Positions 42,906-53,525 of a stretch of 64,000 nt of DNA are shown in pieces. The notes below the pieces were generated by a model. The model did no database searches, had not been told where the DNA came from, and worked only from the letters and a program-made list of their open reading frames with translations. The stretch covers positions 620,001 to 684,000 of the forward strand of contig NBBA01000017.1 of NCBI GenBank assembly GCA_002794785.1. Direction: 5' to 3'. The position numbers were made by a program, and so were the translations under genes. How positions within the stretch are numbered: position 1 is the first letter of the stretch; every line of letters begins with the position of its first letter. This stretch comes from Coniferiporia sulphurascens (taxonomy: Eukaryota; Basidiomycota; Agaricomycetes; Hymenochaetales; Hymenochaetaceae).

Positions 42906-43243
42906 GCCTGTGTCCGATCCATCCTGACATGGGGAGCACCAGTGTGGTACCATGGCTGCCACCAAAAAACCTTAGTAAACCGCCTCCAGGCTGTGCAAAA
43001 CACGGCTTGCTGCTGGATTTTGGGTGTCTTCAAAGGTGCCTCACCCCATTCCACAAATTTTCTGTGCTCCATTCCCCCTCTCCCTTTCTACTTTGAATAT
43101 GTAAAGACCACCCATTCCCTGTGCCTCTGGCACACCCCTCACTCCATTGGCTGCAAACTTTTTAAAAATGTAGCTAATAGACCTTTCTCCCTTTCTCTGC
43201 AGGTCTGAGCCCCCAGGTTCAACAAGTCCCTGCATACATGCAT

Positions 43244-43743
43244 TGTTAAGCTCAATGGTTACGCGGTGATCGACATCGGGGCTTCCTAGATGTCATAAGT
43301 CGAAGGTGATCATCAGCGGGGCTTCCTGATCGATGATGTGGATGCAGTAGGCTTCTTAGTGGAGTTGGGTTACGACAAAGCGACTAGTGGCACAGCAGCA
43401 CACAGTAAACTGGTGGTAGCAGATAATGGGCTTGTATGAACAAAGAGCACAAGCTTAGGGCTTGTGCTAACAACTTTACAGGCTTATATGCTACTCTATG
43501 TGTTTACTACTGTAGCTGCTTGTATGCGGTCGTTTACATGGCATGGATGGTCATGGAAACACAAGGAATGCTATCAGTAAGCAGAGCACGTCATGATGGT
43601 GCAATAAGGCATCATCATGGCATCTTATGGTGCAAGGCAAATAAGGATGAGTAAGGAAGAGAAATGGGGGAGTTGCGCTGACTGATGATGACGAAGAGGA
43701 AGTGAGTCAGCGCAGTAAGGGAAAGTAAAGGAAAATTGTAACA
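43244..43743 (-). mobile_element. Solo LTR, family S (S5)
   Basis: 500 bp, TGTTAAGCTC...AATTGTAACA on the plus strand, so minus orientation. Flanks TGCAT (43239-43243) and CGCAT (43744-43748): a target duplication with one C-to-T change. Confidence 0.85.
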
Positions 43744-44984
43744 CGCATCCCCCATGGATGGACCCCCTGGCTTTCACTAAAGGCCGTATCCGTTTCACCA
43801 CCCCCCGCACCCCGGTTAGCACCGACACCTGCAAACAGTTTGTGAGTGCCGCACGTGAGCTCAGCTCCACCCCCCACGTCCAAGTCTTCATGGACAGCTC
43901 CCACATCAACAATAAGTCGGGATCAGCCATCTGTGCCATTCTCGGCTCCACCTGTCTCCGGTCTCGATGACTGGAGTCCCCCACCTGCGCCACTGCCATG
44001 GATGCTGAGGAGTTCTCCCTCACTACAGCTCCAGGCTGGGTTGCGTGCCGCCTCCCGGCACAACTGCGTGTCGCATTGGACATCTTCTTCCTGTCTGATT
44101 TGCTGACTGCACTGCACCTCTTCCGCACGTGGGTCGCCGCCCCTGGTGCCCACCTCCTACACATCTGGAAAGCGGGGGTGGAGACTCTGCTGGACTTGTA
44201 CCCCCAGATCACTGTTCACTTTGTATGGTGCCCTGGACACTCAGACATCCCTGGGAATGAATGGGCTGACATGGAAGCAAAACTGGCAATGGAGCTCCCC
44301 CCATCTGACCTAAAGCCCTCCACCTCTGTGCTAAAAGAAGTCGCCATCCACACCCTCATGGATTGGTGGACCCTTTCGCTTGCCCGCCCCTTTGCCTCCA
44401 CCACTGACAAATACTTGGTGGTACACGGCCTCCCCTCTCTCCGACCTCGAAAATTGCTTATGCATTCGGTCAACCACCCACACAGTGAGCTCTCTGCAGT
44501 TGCACAGGTCCTCTGCCATGCCGGTCCCTACAGGGGCTACTGGCTGAGCTTTGACTCAGCCTACTGGTGCAGGCATGGCCTGATTTCGCATTGCAGGTGG
44601 CACAACCACCCCCCCTGGCCTGTGCAGTCGACCACCCACATACTCGGTGGCTGTAGCACTTTCCACCTGTGGATATGACACATATGGCCACCTCAGGACC
44701 CTCTCCCAGTCCACCACTCAGAGTGGGCTGATGAAAACTGCCTCCCAGTTCTGCACTGTTGGCTCAAACTAATGGGGCATCTGAACTGCCTTTCCGACAG
44801 GACAGCAGGTGCCATCCGGCTGGCCTTTGCCACAATGGAACTCAACAACCACCCAACTGACAAGGATATGGACTTGGACCTCCTAAGGGAATACATGCAT
44901 TGTATGCTTGGACCACAAACCCAGGACTCAGACCCAGCCCTTTTGGAGCTATCAGGTATGCTTCCCCCCTTTCCTCTGGATTAG
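43744..44984 (+). pseudogene. LINE ORF2 RNase H and C-terminal tail (chimeric copy)
   Basis: PLAFTKGRIRFTTPRTPV, then RNase H: VFMDSSHINN (Asp present, TDGS changed to MDSS), MDAEEFSLTTAP, FFLSDLLTALHLF and WCPGHSDIPGNEWADMEAK. Then YLVVHGLPSLRPRKLLMHSV, FDSAYWCRHGLISHCRWHNH, a TGA after FHLWI (44676-44678), and HSEWADENCLPVL through LLELSGMLPPFPLD. Stops at 43968 and 44678. Confidence 0.85.
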
Positions 44985-45228
44985 AGTCTGCCCTTTGAAT
45001 TCCCTGGAATATGTCCCGGCTGGCACTCTCACCCTCCCTTTCCTCTTCTAAGCTTCTTACTTTGCCTGCCCTTGTGCGCCCGGTTTGTTTGTAGCGATAT
45101 GTATCCCTTCCTCTCGTTTCCTTTTCACTCAATAGGGGCCCTTCACACTTTGGCACCCTTCAGGGAGCAGAGCCCCCACCCAGTTTTGTGCGATGCGCAA
45201 TGACGGGCGCCTCTGTTGTTATGTAGTT

Positions 45229-45250
45229 AGGGCCCCCCCTTTGGGGGGGC
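45229..45250 (+). other. 3' UTR hairpin of LINE family A
   Basis: Stem GGGCCCCCCC / GGGGGGGC around TTT, followed by TTGTAATTATG and GCAGGAATAAT at the tail. Same element near 10903, 12591 and 15079. Family B keeps the stem with other bases (48264-48283, 49437-49455, 62336-62352). A likely RT recognition structure (inference). Confidence 0.6.
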
Positions 45251-45316
45251 AGCTTGTAATTATGTAATACTGCAGGAATAATAATAATAATAATAATAAA
45301 AATATACCTGTTCCAC

Positions 45317-45963
45317 GGCATGGGTGGCAATGTGGTCGGGATCATCCAAATCTTGCGTCTGGTAAGCTGTCGACAGTGCTTCATGGCTGAGTGCTGTTAA
45401 TTTGCCCAGGAACATTGCTGTCGCTTGTACAACCACAGTGGAGTTGGGGGCCTCCTCGATTTGGGCCCTGAGGGTTTCGAGTGCCCTATCGACATTTGGC
45501 GCAAAGTCTGTTAGAGCTCATACGAACTCTGAGGTCACCAGCCAGTTTTGAGGGGTCTCAGGGGATAGGACATCAGCATTGCATTTGCCCATCAATGGGG
45601 GTGGTATATGTGGTTCATCCCCCATCTGGTCATCCTGCTCCTGCCCTGATGTGATCTGGGCTTGGGCAACGTTGAAGGCAGTCTGTGTTCCTCACTGCGG
45701 CCACTGGTTGGGGGTGCCTAGAGGGGTTTCACCAAGGAGGGTGTTGTAGTTGGGGGGGGTGAGTCGTGCCGGTGGGGACAGCGATCAGCTCCTGGGGGCG
45801 GTGGGCGATTGGTGATGGCCAGGGTTGGTCGCTCCAGTCGCAGTAGAGCTAGATGTAGTGAGGCCTGTAGGTCGTAGGGGACAACCACTGAACTGATCTG
45901 CCATGGGGGAGTTTGAGCTACCTGCACTAGGGAGATGGTGGTGGTAAGAGGTCAAGAGGGATG
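45317..45963 (-). pseudogene. LINE 5' end and ORF1 N-terminal part
   Basis: 5' end CATCCCTCTTGACCTC at 45963 (minus), then MADQFSGCPLRPTG (~45905). It runs through SALPNSTVVVQAT-like sequence to IATHAVEQVY at 45302, continuing at 42157. In-frame stops lie after NQWPQ and before ALTDFAPN. It is inserted in the C-terminal region of the LINE that occupies 45964-53467. Confidence 0.75.
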
Positions 45964-46147
45964 CGTCAGTTGGGTGGCCATCTAGGTCCATCACGGCAAA
46001 AGCCAGCCGGATGGCACCTGCGGCATGGTCAGAAAGGTGGTTAAGGTGCCCTGTCAGCTTTAGCCAGCAGTGCAGAACCTGGAGGCGGTTTTCGTCAGCC
46101 CACTCTGAGTGGTGGACTGGGAGAGGGTCCTGAGGTGGCCATATACG

Positions 46148-47715
46148 TCATATCCATGGGTGGAAGGTGCTGCAGCCGCCTAGGATGTGGGCAGTCGACT
46201 GTGCGGGCCATGGGGGGTGGTTGTGCCACCTGCCATGTGAGATCAGGCCATGCCTGTGCTGGTAGGCTGAGTCGAAGCTCAACCAGTATCCCCTGTAAGG
46301 ACTGGCACAGCAGAGGACTTGAGTGACTGTGGATAGCTCTGTGCATGGGTGGTCGACCGAATGCATGAGTAGCTTTTGAGGTCGGCGGGTAGGGAGGCTG
46401 TGTACCGCCAAGTATTTGTCGGTGGTTGAGGCAAGTGGGCGGGCAAGCGAGAGCGTCCACCAGTCCATGAGGGTGTGGATGGTGACTTCTTTTAACGCAG
46501 AGGTGGAGGGCTTTAGGTTGGATGGAGGGAGCTCCATTGCTAACTTCACTTCCATGTCAGCCCATTCATTGCCAGGGATGTCTGAGTGGCTGGGGCACCA
46601 CATGAAATGAATGGTGAGTTGGGGGTATGAGTCCAGCAGGGTCTCCACACCCGCCTTCCAGATGTGAAGGAGGTGGGTGCCAGGGGTGGCAGCCCATGTG
46701 CAGAAAAGGTGTAGGGCAGTCAGCGAATCAGACAAGAAGAAAATGTCCAATGCGACATGCAGTTGTGCTGGGAGGCGGTGTGCTACCCAGCCCGGGGCCG
46801 TGGCGAGGGAGAACTCCTTGGCGTCCATGGCTGTAGTGCAGTTGGGGGACTCCAGTCTGTGTGACCGGAGGCGGATGGGGCCTAGCATTGCACAGATGGC
46901 TGAGCCCAACTTGTCGTCAATGTGAGAGCCATCTGTGAATACTTGGATGTGGGGGGTGGAGCCTAGGGCCTGTGTGGCGCTCACAAATTGTTTGCAAGTG
47001 TCAGTGCTGACTGGGGTGATGGGGGTGGTGAAGTGGACTCAGCCGTTGATAAAGGCCAGGGGGTCCATCCATGGGGGATGTGTGTATGCAGGGACCTGTT
47101 GAACCTGGGGGGCTTGGACCTGCAGAGAAAGTGAGAAAGGTCTGTTAGCTACGTTTTTAAAAAGTTTACAGCCAATGGAGTGTGGGGTGTGCCAGAGGCA
47201 CAGAGAATGGGTAGTCTTTATATATTCGAAATAAAAAGAGAGAGGAGGAATGGAGCAGAGAAAATTGGTGGAGTGGGGGGAGGTGCCTTTGAAGACGCCT
47301 AGTATCCAGCAACAGGCCGTGTTTTTCATGGCCTGGAGGCAGTTTACCAAGGTTTTTTGGTGGTGGCTGTGGTACCAAACTGGTGCGCCCCATGATAGGA
47401 CAGAGCGGATGCAGGAGGTGTACAAGCGGCATAGGAGGAGGGCCGAGATGCCGCATTAGGTGTTGCCCAGAATGCGGAGGGTGGCAAGAGTGGAGAGCTC
47501 CTTGGAGTGCATACACTTGACATGAGGCTTGAAAGAGAAACCTGGGTCCCACCATATCCCCAGCCACTGGAGTGGGATGGAGGGGTGGATCAGGGTGTTG
47601 GGGTCGACCTGGATGCTGGCGGTGTCCCAGCCATCATAGCTGGTGCATCACCAAGGGGGGTGGAAGTGGAGGCACTCCATCTTGGCAGCTTCAATGTTGA
47701 GACCAATAGTGCTGA
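46148..47715 (-). pseudogene. LINE ORF2 thumb and RNase H
   Basis: Thumb VLSWGAPVWYHSHHQK (47425 side) and PAYTHPPWMDPLAFING. Then RNase H: VFTDGSHIDDKLGSA, MDAKEFSLATAPGW, FFLSDSLTALHLFCTW and WCPSHSDIPGNEWADMEVK, open for 278 codons at 46148-46984, followed by the Cys/His tail and HSEWADENRLQVL. A stop separates the two halves near 47039. Confidence 0.85.
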
Positions 47716-47716
47716 A

Positions 47717-48328
47717 TCCTCCCTGTTCACCATTCTGAATGGGCAGACGAAAACCACCTCCTGGCCTTAAGACGCTGGCTGCGCCTTACAGGCCACCTCA
47801 ACTGGATGTCCAACCACACTGCTGGGGCGATTCACCTTGCCTTTGTGGCCATGGACTTGGACAGACTCCCGACCGACAACGACCTGGACTTGGACACCCT
47901 CAGGGGCTACATGCGCAGGTTGCTCGGATCCAGGACTCAGGACGCAGACCTGGCCCTTTTGGAGCTCTCAGGTACGCTCCCCCCATTTCCCTCTGACTCT
48001 TGACTGCCCTTCGGATTCCACATCAGTTTCTTCTATGGCACTTGCAGCCACTCCTTTCCTCTTCTAAGGGACTCTCTTTTCCTGATCTCATCTTAACTTG
48101 GTTTGGCTTTCTGTAGTTGTGATATGTATGCCTCCCTCTTTCTCTCCCTATTTATCCTTAATAGGGTGCATAAGTCCACTAGGCCTCCCTCTGGAGGCAC
48201 ACGCCCCGCCCAGTTTCGCTCGATGAGCAATGACGGGCACCTCAGTAGTTAAGTAGTTTACAGGTGGCCCCTTTGGGGCCACAGGTGTATTGCATAGCTC
48301 AGCAGGAATAATAAATCAAAAAAAAAAA
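47717..48328 (+). mobile_element. Truncated LINE family B insertion
   Basis: 612 bp: ORF2 C-terminal end (RLTGHLNWMSNHTAGAIHL.., LLELSGTLPPFPSDS, stop at 48001), 3' UTR with GGCCCCTTTGGGGCC hairpin and an A tail at 48318-48328. Flanked by ACCAATAGTGCTGAA / ACCAATAGTGCCGAA (47702-47716, 48329-48343), a 15-bp target duplication with one change. Confidence 0.88.
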
Positions 48329-48658
48329 ACCAATAGTGCCGAAGAGCATGTCAAGTTGTTGGTAGGTGTGGACAAGGGCACGGCAGTTGGATGCCACCAA
48401 TGGACCTACACAGATTAGTAGATGGTCATCAACATATGCCAGGGTGGTGGTGCCGGCTTGTTGAAAGTGCCGGAGGACCACCCCTGTGAATATAGTTGAC
48501 AGGATGGGGGAGACTGGCGATCCTTGAGGGGTGCCAAAGTTGGGTTTGGGGGTGGTAGGGAGGGTGGTGCCATCAAAGGCAACAGTGACCTGCCAGTCTG
48601 TCATGAAGGACAGGCACCAGTTGGCCATGTCTGGCGCACAACCGAGGTCCATCAGTTG
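48329..48658 (-). pseudogene. LINE ORF2 RT palm
   Basis: DLGCAPDMANWCLSFMTDWQ, VTVAFDGTTLPTTPKP, GTPQGSPVSPILSTIFTG and LAYVDDHLLICVGP (catalytic YVDD intact). Part of the 45964-53467 LINE. Confidence 0.88.
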
Positions 48659-48662
48659 TCGG

Positions 48663-48920
48663 TTCTTAAAATCTATGCATGTTGTGGTAGACGATGAGGT
48701 GCAGTGGTAGTAGTAGAGGCAAGGTGGGTTATCAGCATAAACCGATGTATTTCATGGTAGAGACCAGCTCTCCTTATATACATCTACTGTGGGCTATGTA
48801 TACTATAACTATCATAGCTCCTATTCGTATGGCGTTATTGTTGCGTTATTGTATACTTAGTAAGGTGGTTGTTCATATGACCTCCTTTATATTTAGCACG
48901 TTTGTTATATTTATTTAATA
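48663..48920. mobile_element. 258-bp AT-rich insertion of unknown type
   Basis: Splits the LINE RT between its QLLHR and QLMDLG codons. TCGG stands on both sides (48659-48662, 48921-48924), fitting a 4-bp duplication. Ends TTCTTAAAATC and ATTTAATA; no TG/CA or clear inverted ends, no ORF. Could be a decayed solo LTR or MITE. Confidence 0.5.
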
Positions 48921-48924
48921 TCGG

Positions 48925-49379
48925 TGGAGGAGCTGGGGGTGTACTGAGTCGAAAAAACCCTGAATGTTAACTGCAAGGACCGAACAGACATGGCCCTCCA
49001 CATGGGCGCACTCCACAATCTGTAAAAGGTGTTGGGCAGCATCATAGACCGAATGGCCTTGATGCCCCCCATATTGATTAGGTGGCAGCCAGTTCTGTGT
49101 GTTAGTGAGGAACTGGAGCCGGTTAGCTATTATTTTTTCCAGGAGTTTCCCTAAGGTCTCCTCTAGGGTGATGGGCTGGTAAGACTGTGGTGAGAAGGGG
49201 TCCTTCTTGTTTGGCTTCCTGAGCATTACTACTTTTGCTGCCCACCAGCACTCAGGGTGGTGCCCCAAGCGCAGGCAGTCATTGAAAAGTGTAAGTATCT
49301 CATCGGGGTAGGCATTGACCACCCATTTCAGGAGGCAGTAGCCTATTCCCGAGAGGCCCAGAGCCGACAAGTTGGATGT
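48925..49379 (-). pseudogene. LINE ORF2 RT N-terminal part
   Basis: SALGLSGIGYCLLKWVVNAY, HPECWWAAKVVMLRKPNKKD, SYQPITLEETLGKLLEKIIA, NQYGGHQGHSVYDAAQHLLQ and VLAVNIQGFFDSVHPQLLH, open for 151 codons. The first catalytic DIQG Asp is Asn here. It continues the frame from 51932. Confidence 0.87.
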
Positions 49380-49716
49380 TTTTTAATTTATTTTAATTTT
49401 TAATTTATTATTCCTACTGAGCTACACAATACACCTGCGGCCCCGAAAGGGCCGCCTGTAAACTACCTAACTACTGAGGCACCCATCATTGCTCATCAAG
49501 TGAAACTGGGTGGGGTGTGTGCCTCCTGGAGGAGGCCTAGTGAACTTGCACACCCTATTAGGGATAAATAGAGGGAGGGAGAGGGAGGCATACATATCAA
49601 GACTATGAAAAGCCAAACCAGGCCAAAAGCAAGATCAGGAAAGAAGAGTCCCTTAGAAGAGGAAAGGAGCGGCTGCAAGTGCCATAGAAGAAACCAATGG
49701 GGAATCTGAATGGCAG

Positions 49717-50205
49717 TCAAGAGTCAGAGGGAAATGGTGGGAGTGTACCTGAGAGCTCCAAAAGGGCCAGGTCCGCGTCCTGAGTCCTGGATCTGAGCAA
49801 CCTGTGCATGTAGCCCCTGAGGGTGTCCAAGTCCAGGTCATTGTCTGTTGGGAGTCCGTCCAAGTCCATAGCCGCAAAGGCGAGGCGAATCGCCCCAGCT
49901 GTGCAGTTGGACATCCAGTTGAGGTGGCCTGTGAGATGCAGCCAACATCTTAGGACCAGGAGGTGGTTTTCATCTGCCCATTCAGAATGGTGGACAGGGA
50001 AGGGGTCGCTTCTAGGCCAGACTCGTTGTATCCAAGGCTGGAATGTTTTGCATCTGCCAAGGACATGGGAGGTTGACTGTGCTGGCCAGGGTGGGTGGTT
50101 GTGCCACCTGCAGTGGGAGATCAGGCCATGTCTGCGCTGGTAGGCTGAGTCGAAGCTCAGCCAGTAGCCCCCATAGGGACCGGCATGACAGAGGACCTGC
50201 ACCAC
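49717..50205 (-). pseudogene. LINE family B ORF2 C-terminal fragment
   Basis: VLCHAGPYGGYWLSFDSAYQ, RRHGLISHCRWHNHPP, SHVLGRCKTFQPWI, HSEWADENHLLVLRCWL and LLELSGTLPPFPSDS, open to the stop at 49717. This is the Cys/His tail beyond RNase H. The 5' join to the module is at about 50205. Confidence 0.8.
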
Positions 50206-51930
50206 CACAGTCCAGAATTAAGAGCACCCTTGTGGGGCTCAAACAACGTGTGCACCTTCCTCGGGATATGCAGCAGGCGAAACTGCTCCTGCTGTCCTCT
50301 CCGACTTATGGACATGTGACACACTAGGGTAAGGCGTGCCATGCCAGGAGGCCACCCCAGGTGCAGGTCGCGGCGCCGTAGGCACTACTACACCCATATG
50401 GAATGACCCCCCTACCCTACACATTCCTTCCCCAACCATAGAGGTCCTGGAGAGCACCTGCTGCACTTCTGGGAATCAACTTAAGCGACACAGTTGGAAT
50501 TACCCCGACGCGCACTGACAGAGGATTTAGTCCTCTCGAGCCACTGTATGCAACTCTCACACAGCGCTACAGCCTGCGACACACCACTTCAGCAAGCCAG
50601 AATGCCGACTCACACTCCATGTGTTAGGTGGCAGCTGGGAATAACTCGACAGGGCCCCGAAGAGATTGACAAAACACTGACTAGGGCGAAGGGAACACCT
50701 AGTAATCTGAGGGGGAACTCAGAGGGACTATGTTCAGATCACATGTAACACTTAGATGACACAATGGTAAGTAGATTGCTTCAAAATGACAGGGATATAC
50801 AGGTAATACCTTAGATGACACGACGGTAAGTAGAAGAGAAGAACAGGAAACAATAATGTTCGGCTTGACTATTTAAGCTCAGGGGGTCATCAGGAAAGTA
50901 TTACCATAAGGGGATGGTCACGAGTCATAATGAGTCATTTGACTAAAGGAGATCAGGGAGCAGGTGATCATGCCGAAAGGGGAGTTGTGAAAGGAAAGAA
51001 CAAAAAAGGAAAAAGGATCGGAGGTAGACAAAAAAGGAAAGAAGATCGACCGCATCTAACACCATGATGGCTGTTTCCCATTCCCTGGCATGCGCTTCAG
51101 AAACAGGCCATTACAGCCCGGAATACTCAGAGGCACCAGTCATGAGTGACAAACACCCAGTCAGCCCGGCACCCCCACTTCTGGATCTGCAATCATACCA
51201 GGATCTCTGCCTTGCATAGCTTGACCCCAGTGGCAAAGCCGGCCCAAGGAGTCCGCCATACTAACCACTGGACTGGGAGACGAAACAACCCAGCCGGCCC
51301 ATGCTGCCCTGCACCCTGCTGGGCTTGGGTGGTTATAACCCACAATAGACATGTGTTATGAGCCGCTATCTCCTTTTAGCAATAAATGTTGTCATCAGAG
51401 ACCCTGCCAGGACTTGGCGGAGCAGTTTTTGATTTGTCATGCTAAGGACAACATGGGCTCCAAGGTGCCCAGGAGGACAGAGCTCAGCACCCAAAGGCAT
51501 GATCCGAGTTGCCCCGAACCAAGGTCTCCTGACCGAAGTCACCCGCTGCGAGGCAGGGGGTTTCCCCCCCCCCCCTGTGAGGACATTAATGTTGTGTCCC
51601 CCCCGCCAAGCCCACATACAATGCAGGCCCAATGAGCACGCTGCCCCGAGAGAACAGCGCAGATGCTAGAAAGAATCATCCTCACCAAGTCATCAATCCA
51701 GAGGCAATGTTTTCGACGTGTTGCCACACCAGCCGGCGAGCTCCACACCCGTTTCCCGCCACATTATGGCGACCAACAAACGACCCCGGCGCACCGAGGT
51801 AAGTCGGATCCCCTCTCTTGTATGATGGCCAAGGTGAGGCCCCAGTGCAAGGTCGGGTTGCTGTGACATACTGCCAAGAACACCCCAGAGCGAAAGTGAG
51901 ATGGTGGTGGTAAGAGGACAAGAAGAGATG
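50206..51930 (-). mobile_element. 5' module of chimeric LINE, copy 2
   Basis: Longest copy (1.7 kb, or ~1.29 kb without solo LTR S9). Shares the join block GTGCACCTTCCTCGGGATATG and AGGATTTAGTCCTCTCGAGCC with copy 1, and GGTTGCTGTGAC with copy 3. The 65-codon frame is not intact but DPEVG.P can be seen. It is the most diverged copy. Confidence 0.65.
50622..51061 (+). mobile_element. Solo LTR of a second family (S9)
   Basis: 440 bp, TGTTAGGTGGCAGC...CGCATCTAACA, flanked by CCATG (50617-50621, 51062-51066). CTATTTAAG near 50870 may be its TATA box. The ends resemble those of X (TGTTAG/CTAACA) but the body does not. Confidence 0.82.
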
Positions 51931-51931
51931 T

Positions 51932-53294
51932 GACAAGTTGGATGTGTCGGCCAGTGCCCCTGTAAGCTCCGAGAGGAGTATGGGCAGGGCAGCTGGTTGA
52001 GGTGGTGGCAGTGGGGTGGTGGCCGCTGCCTGGGGTGGGGGGGGCATGAAGAAGGTTTCGCAGAAGAGCTCACCTTTCTCATTGTCCGTTTGGGTGAAGG
52101 AGCTGTCTCACCGTTTGAGCGAGGGGATAGGGGTAGGTCAGTTGCCGAGGCCGCGCTTGGCCCAGTTCCAGATGTTGGAGGCATCCGCTTCTGATGCCTG
52201 GTTGGCGTAGAACTGCTGTTTGGCTGTCCTGATGCCCCTTTTGAAGGCTCATCTAGCTGATGAATGCTGGAGGGGGGTGGTGGCCATTGTGATGGCAGAT
52301 AGGAGGGTCTTGCAGTGGGGTGACCACCATGGGACTTCTGTTTTCGACGGCTTGGAGAGGTGGGTGAATGGCTGAAGGGTGGCGACCATGGAGTCGATGA
52401 CAGTCTTAGCTTTGACATCCAGGGTGTGGGTGTTGAGCCCCAGTAGGCGGAAAGCTGCTTCGAGGAGGGGGAAGGCTATGTCGGTCCATTCCTCCTTGTT
52501 GGCTGGGAGAAGCCAGCAGGTCTTTAGGACAGGAGGGGGGGCCGAAATGGCAGTGACCACCATAGGATGGCGTGGTCAGACAGTGGGGAGGGGTTGGAGG
52601 TAGCCGAATCTAGAATAGAGTTGGGGTTGACCATGGGTGGGGCCCAGATCATGTCAATGGGGCACTGATGACGATTGCCATCGGGCTGTGAGTCAGAATC
52701 AGGAATATGGGCAGGCACCAGGCCATGCCCATGGAAAAAGTCATTGAGGGGTTGTGCCCCCAAGTCGTCTCGTCATGGGACTGAGAATTCGGACCACATG
52801 TGGTGGCAACGGTTGAAGTCGCCCGCCACGAGTAGAGTGGTGGCAAGCACTGAGGGGAGTGAGAATAAGAAGGACTCACCTGGGTACTGGGGGGAGGCAT
52901 TCTCTTGGTCCAGGGGGTGCATGCTGTAGTAGTTACACACCCGGAGGGTGAGTTGGGATCATACCTCCACTGTCAGTACATCAGTGCCATGGGACGTGGC
53001 TCCGAGAATCGACCATGAGGTTGGGGGGAGGGCCCTGGATACATATGTGACTACCCAAGGGCAGACCTCTGGTGGTAGGACAGGTATGTAGCCTGGTATG
53101 GTTGGGACATTGAGGACCAGGGTACTGGTCAGGTTGGTGAGTGAAGGTTGCAGCCCTATTTGGTACCAGGGTGGTTCCTGTATAAGAATCAGGTGTGGGG
53201 GGGAGGGGTCAGTTGTAAGGACAGGAATTAGGGAATGTATCGCCACTAGTGAGTGGGTGGCATTCCACTGCAGGATAGAGAGCGTCTCTATCAT
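51932..53294 (-). pseudogene. LINE ORF2: endonuclease and RT start
   Basis: Starts MIETLSILQWNATHSLVAIH (53294). Endonuclease: LILIQEPPWYQIGLQPSL, HGTDVLTVEV, VAGDFNRCHHMWSEF (catalytic GDFN intact), PIDMIWAPP and LSDHAILWWSLPF. Then FKRG.RTAKQQFYANQASEAD, NIWNWAKRGLGN, and ELFCETFFMPPPP leading into RT, which resumes at 49379. Stops include a TGA in VP*RRDDLG and one in SAR*AFKRG. Confidence 0.85.
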
Positions 53295-53467
53295 AGTTCC
53301 TCCATCTGGTCATCAGTGGGGTTGGTGGTGAGGGCCTCTTTGATTTGGTGGTACCACCTCTTCTTAGGGCAGGCTGGAAGGGTGGCAGGGTGGTCGCCCT
53401 TGCAGTTGTTGCAGAGGCGGGGGTGGGGATATGTGTCGCCTTCAGGTACTGCATCAGTGGCACAGTG
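53295..53467 (-). pseudogene. LINE ORF1 C-terminal end
   Basis: Reads CNNCKGDHPATLPACPKKR and DDQMEEL, overlapping ORF2 by ATGA. Cut at 53467 by the 5' end of the plus LINE, inside the CTHCATDA cluster. Confidence 0.8.
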
Positions 53468-53525
53468 CATCCTTCTTGACCAGTAACCACCACCATTGAC
53501 TAGTGCAGGCAGCTAAAACTCCCCC

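Larger units (their letters stand above)
42158..45301 (+). mobile_element. Chimeric LINE: 5' module joined to truncated LINE family A
   Basis: Flanked by the 15-bp duplication ATATACCTGTTCCAC (42143-42157, 45302-45316), so it entered as one unit. It starts CATCCTTCTTGTCC, the same 5' end as full-length LINEs. The 5' module runs to ~42905, then joins the ORF2 thumb at CVRSILTWGAPVWYHG. S5 interrupts it. RNase H, Cys/His tail, 3' hairpin (45229-45250) and a tail of repeated AAT units follow. This is the best proof that module and LINE move together. Confidence 0.88.
49380..51931 (-). mobile_element. Chimeric LINE family B: 5' module joined to truncated LINE
   Basis: 3' tail (T-rich at 49380) and hairpin at 49437-49455 left, ORF2 C-terminus 49717-50205, then the 5' module to 51930, ending CATCTCTTCTTGTCC in element sense. 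Flanked by GACAAGTTGGATGT (49366-49379, 51932-51945), a 14-bp duplication. The module joins at the Cys/His region (VMPVPMG..), a different point from the other two chimeras. S9 is inside. Confidence 0.82.
45964..53467 (-). mobile_element. LINE family A, antisense, near-complete ORF2 split by three insertions
   Basis: ORF1 end (53295-53467), ORF2 endonuclease, RT and RNase H in order on the minus strand. Insertions: family B LINE 49380-51931, a 258-bp unit 48663-48920 and family B LINE 47717-48328. Without them ORF2 is ~3.9 kb. Both outer ends are cut by other LINE 5' ends (45963 and 53468). Confidence 0.82.

Noticed and set aside
51693..52418. 241-codon Pro/Ser-rich minus ORF
   Set aside because: Shadow of LINE ORF2 in another frame; the true frame gives FKRG and NIWNWAKRGLGN blocks and crosses the target duplication at 51932.
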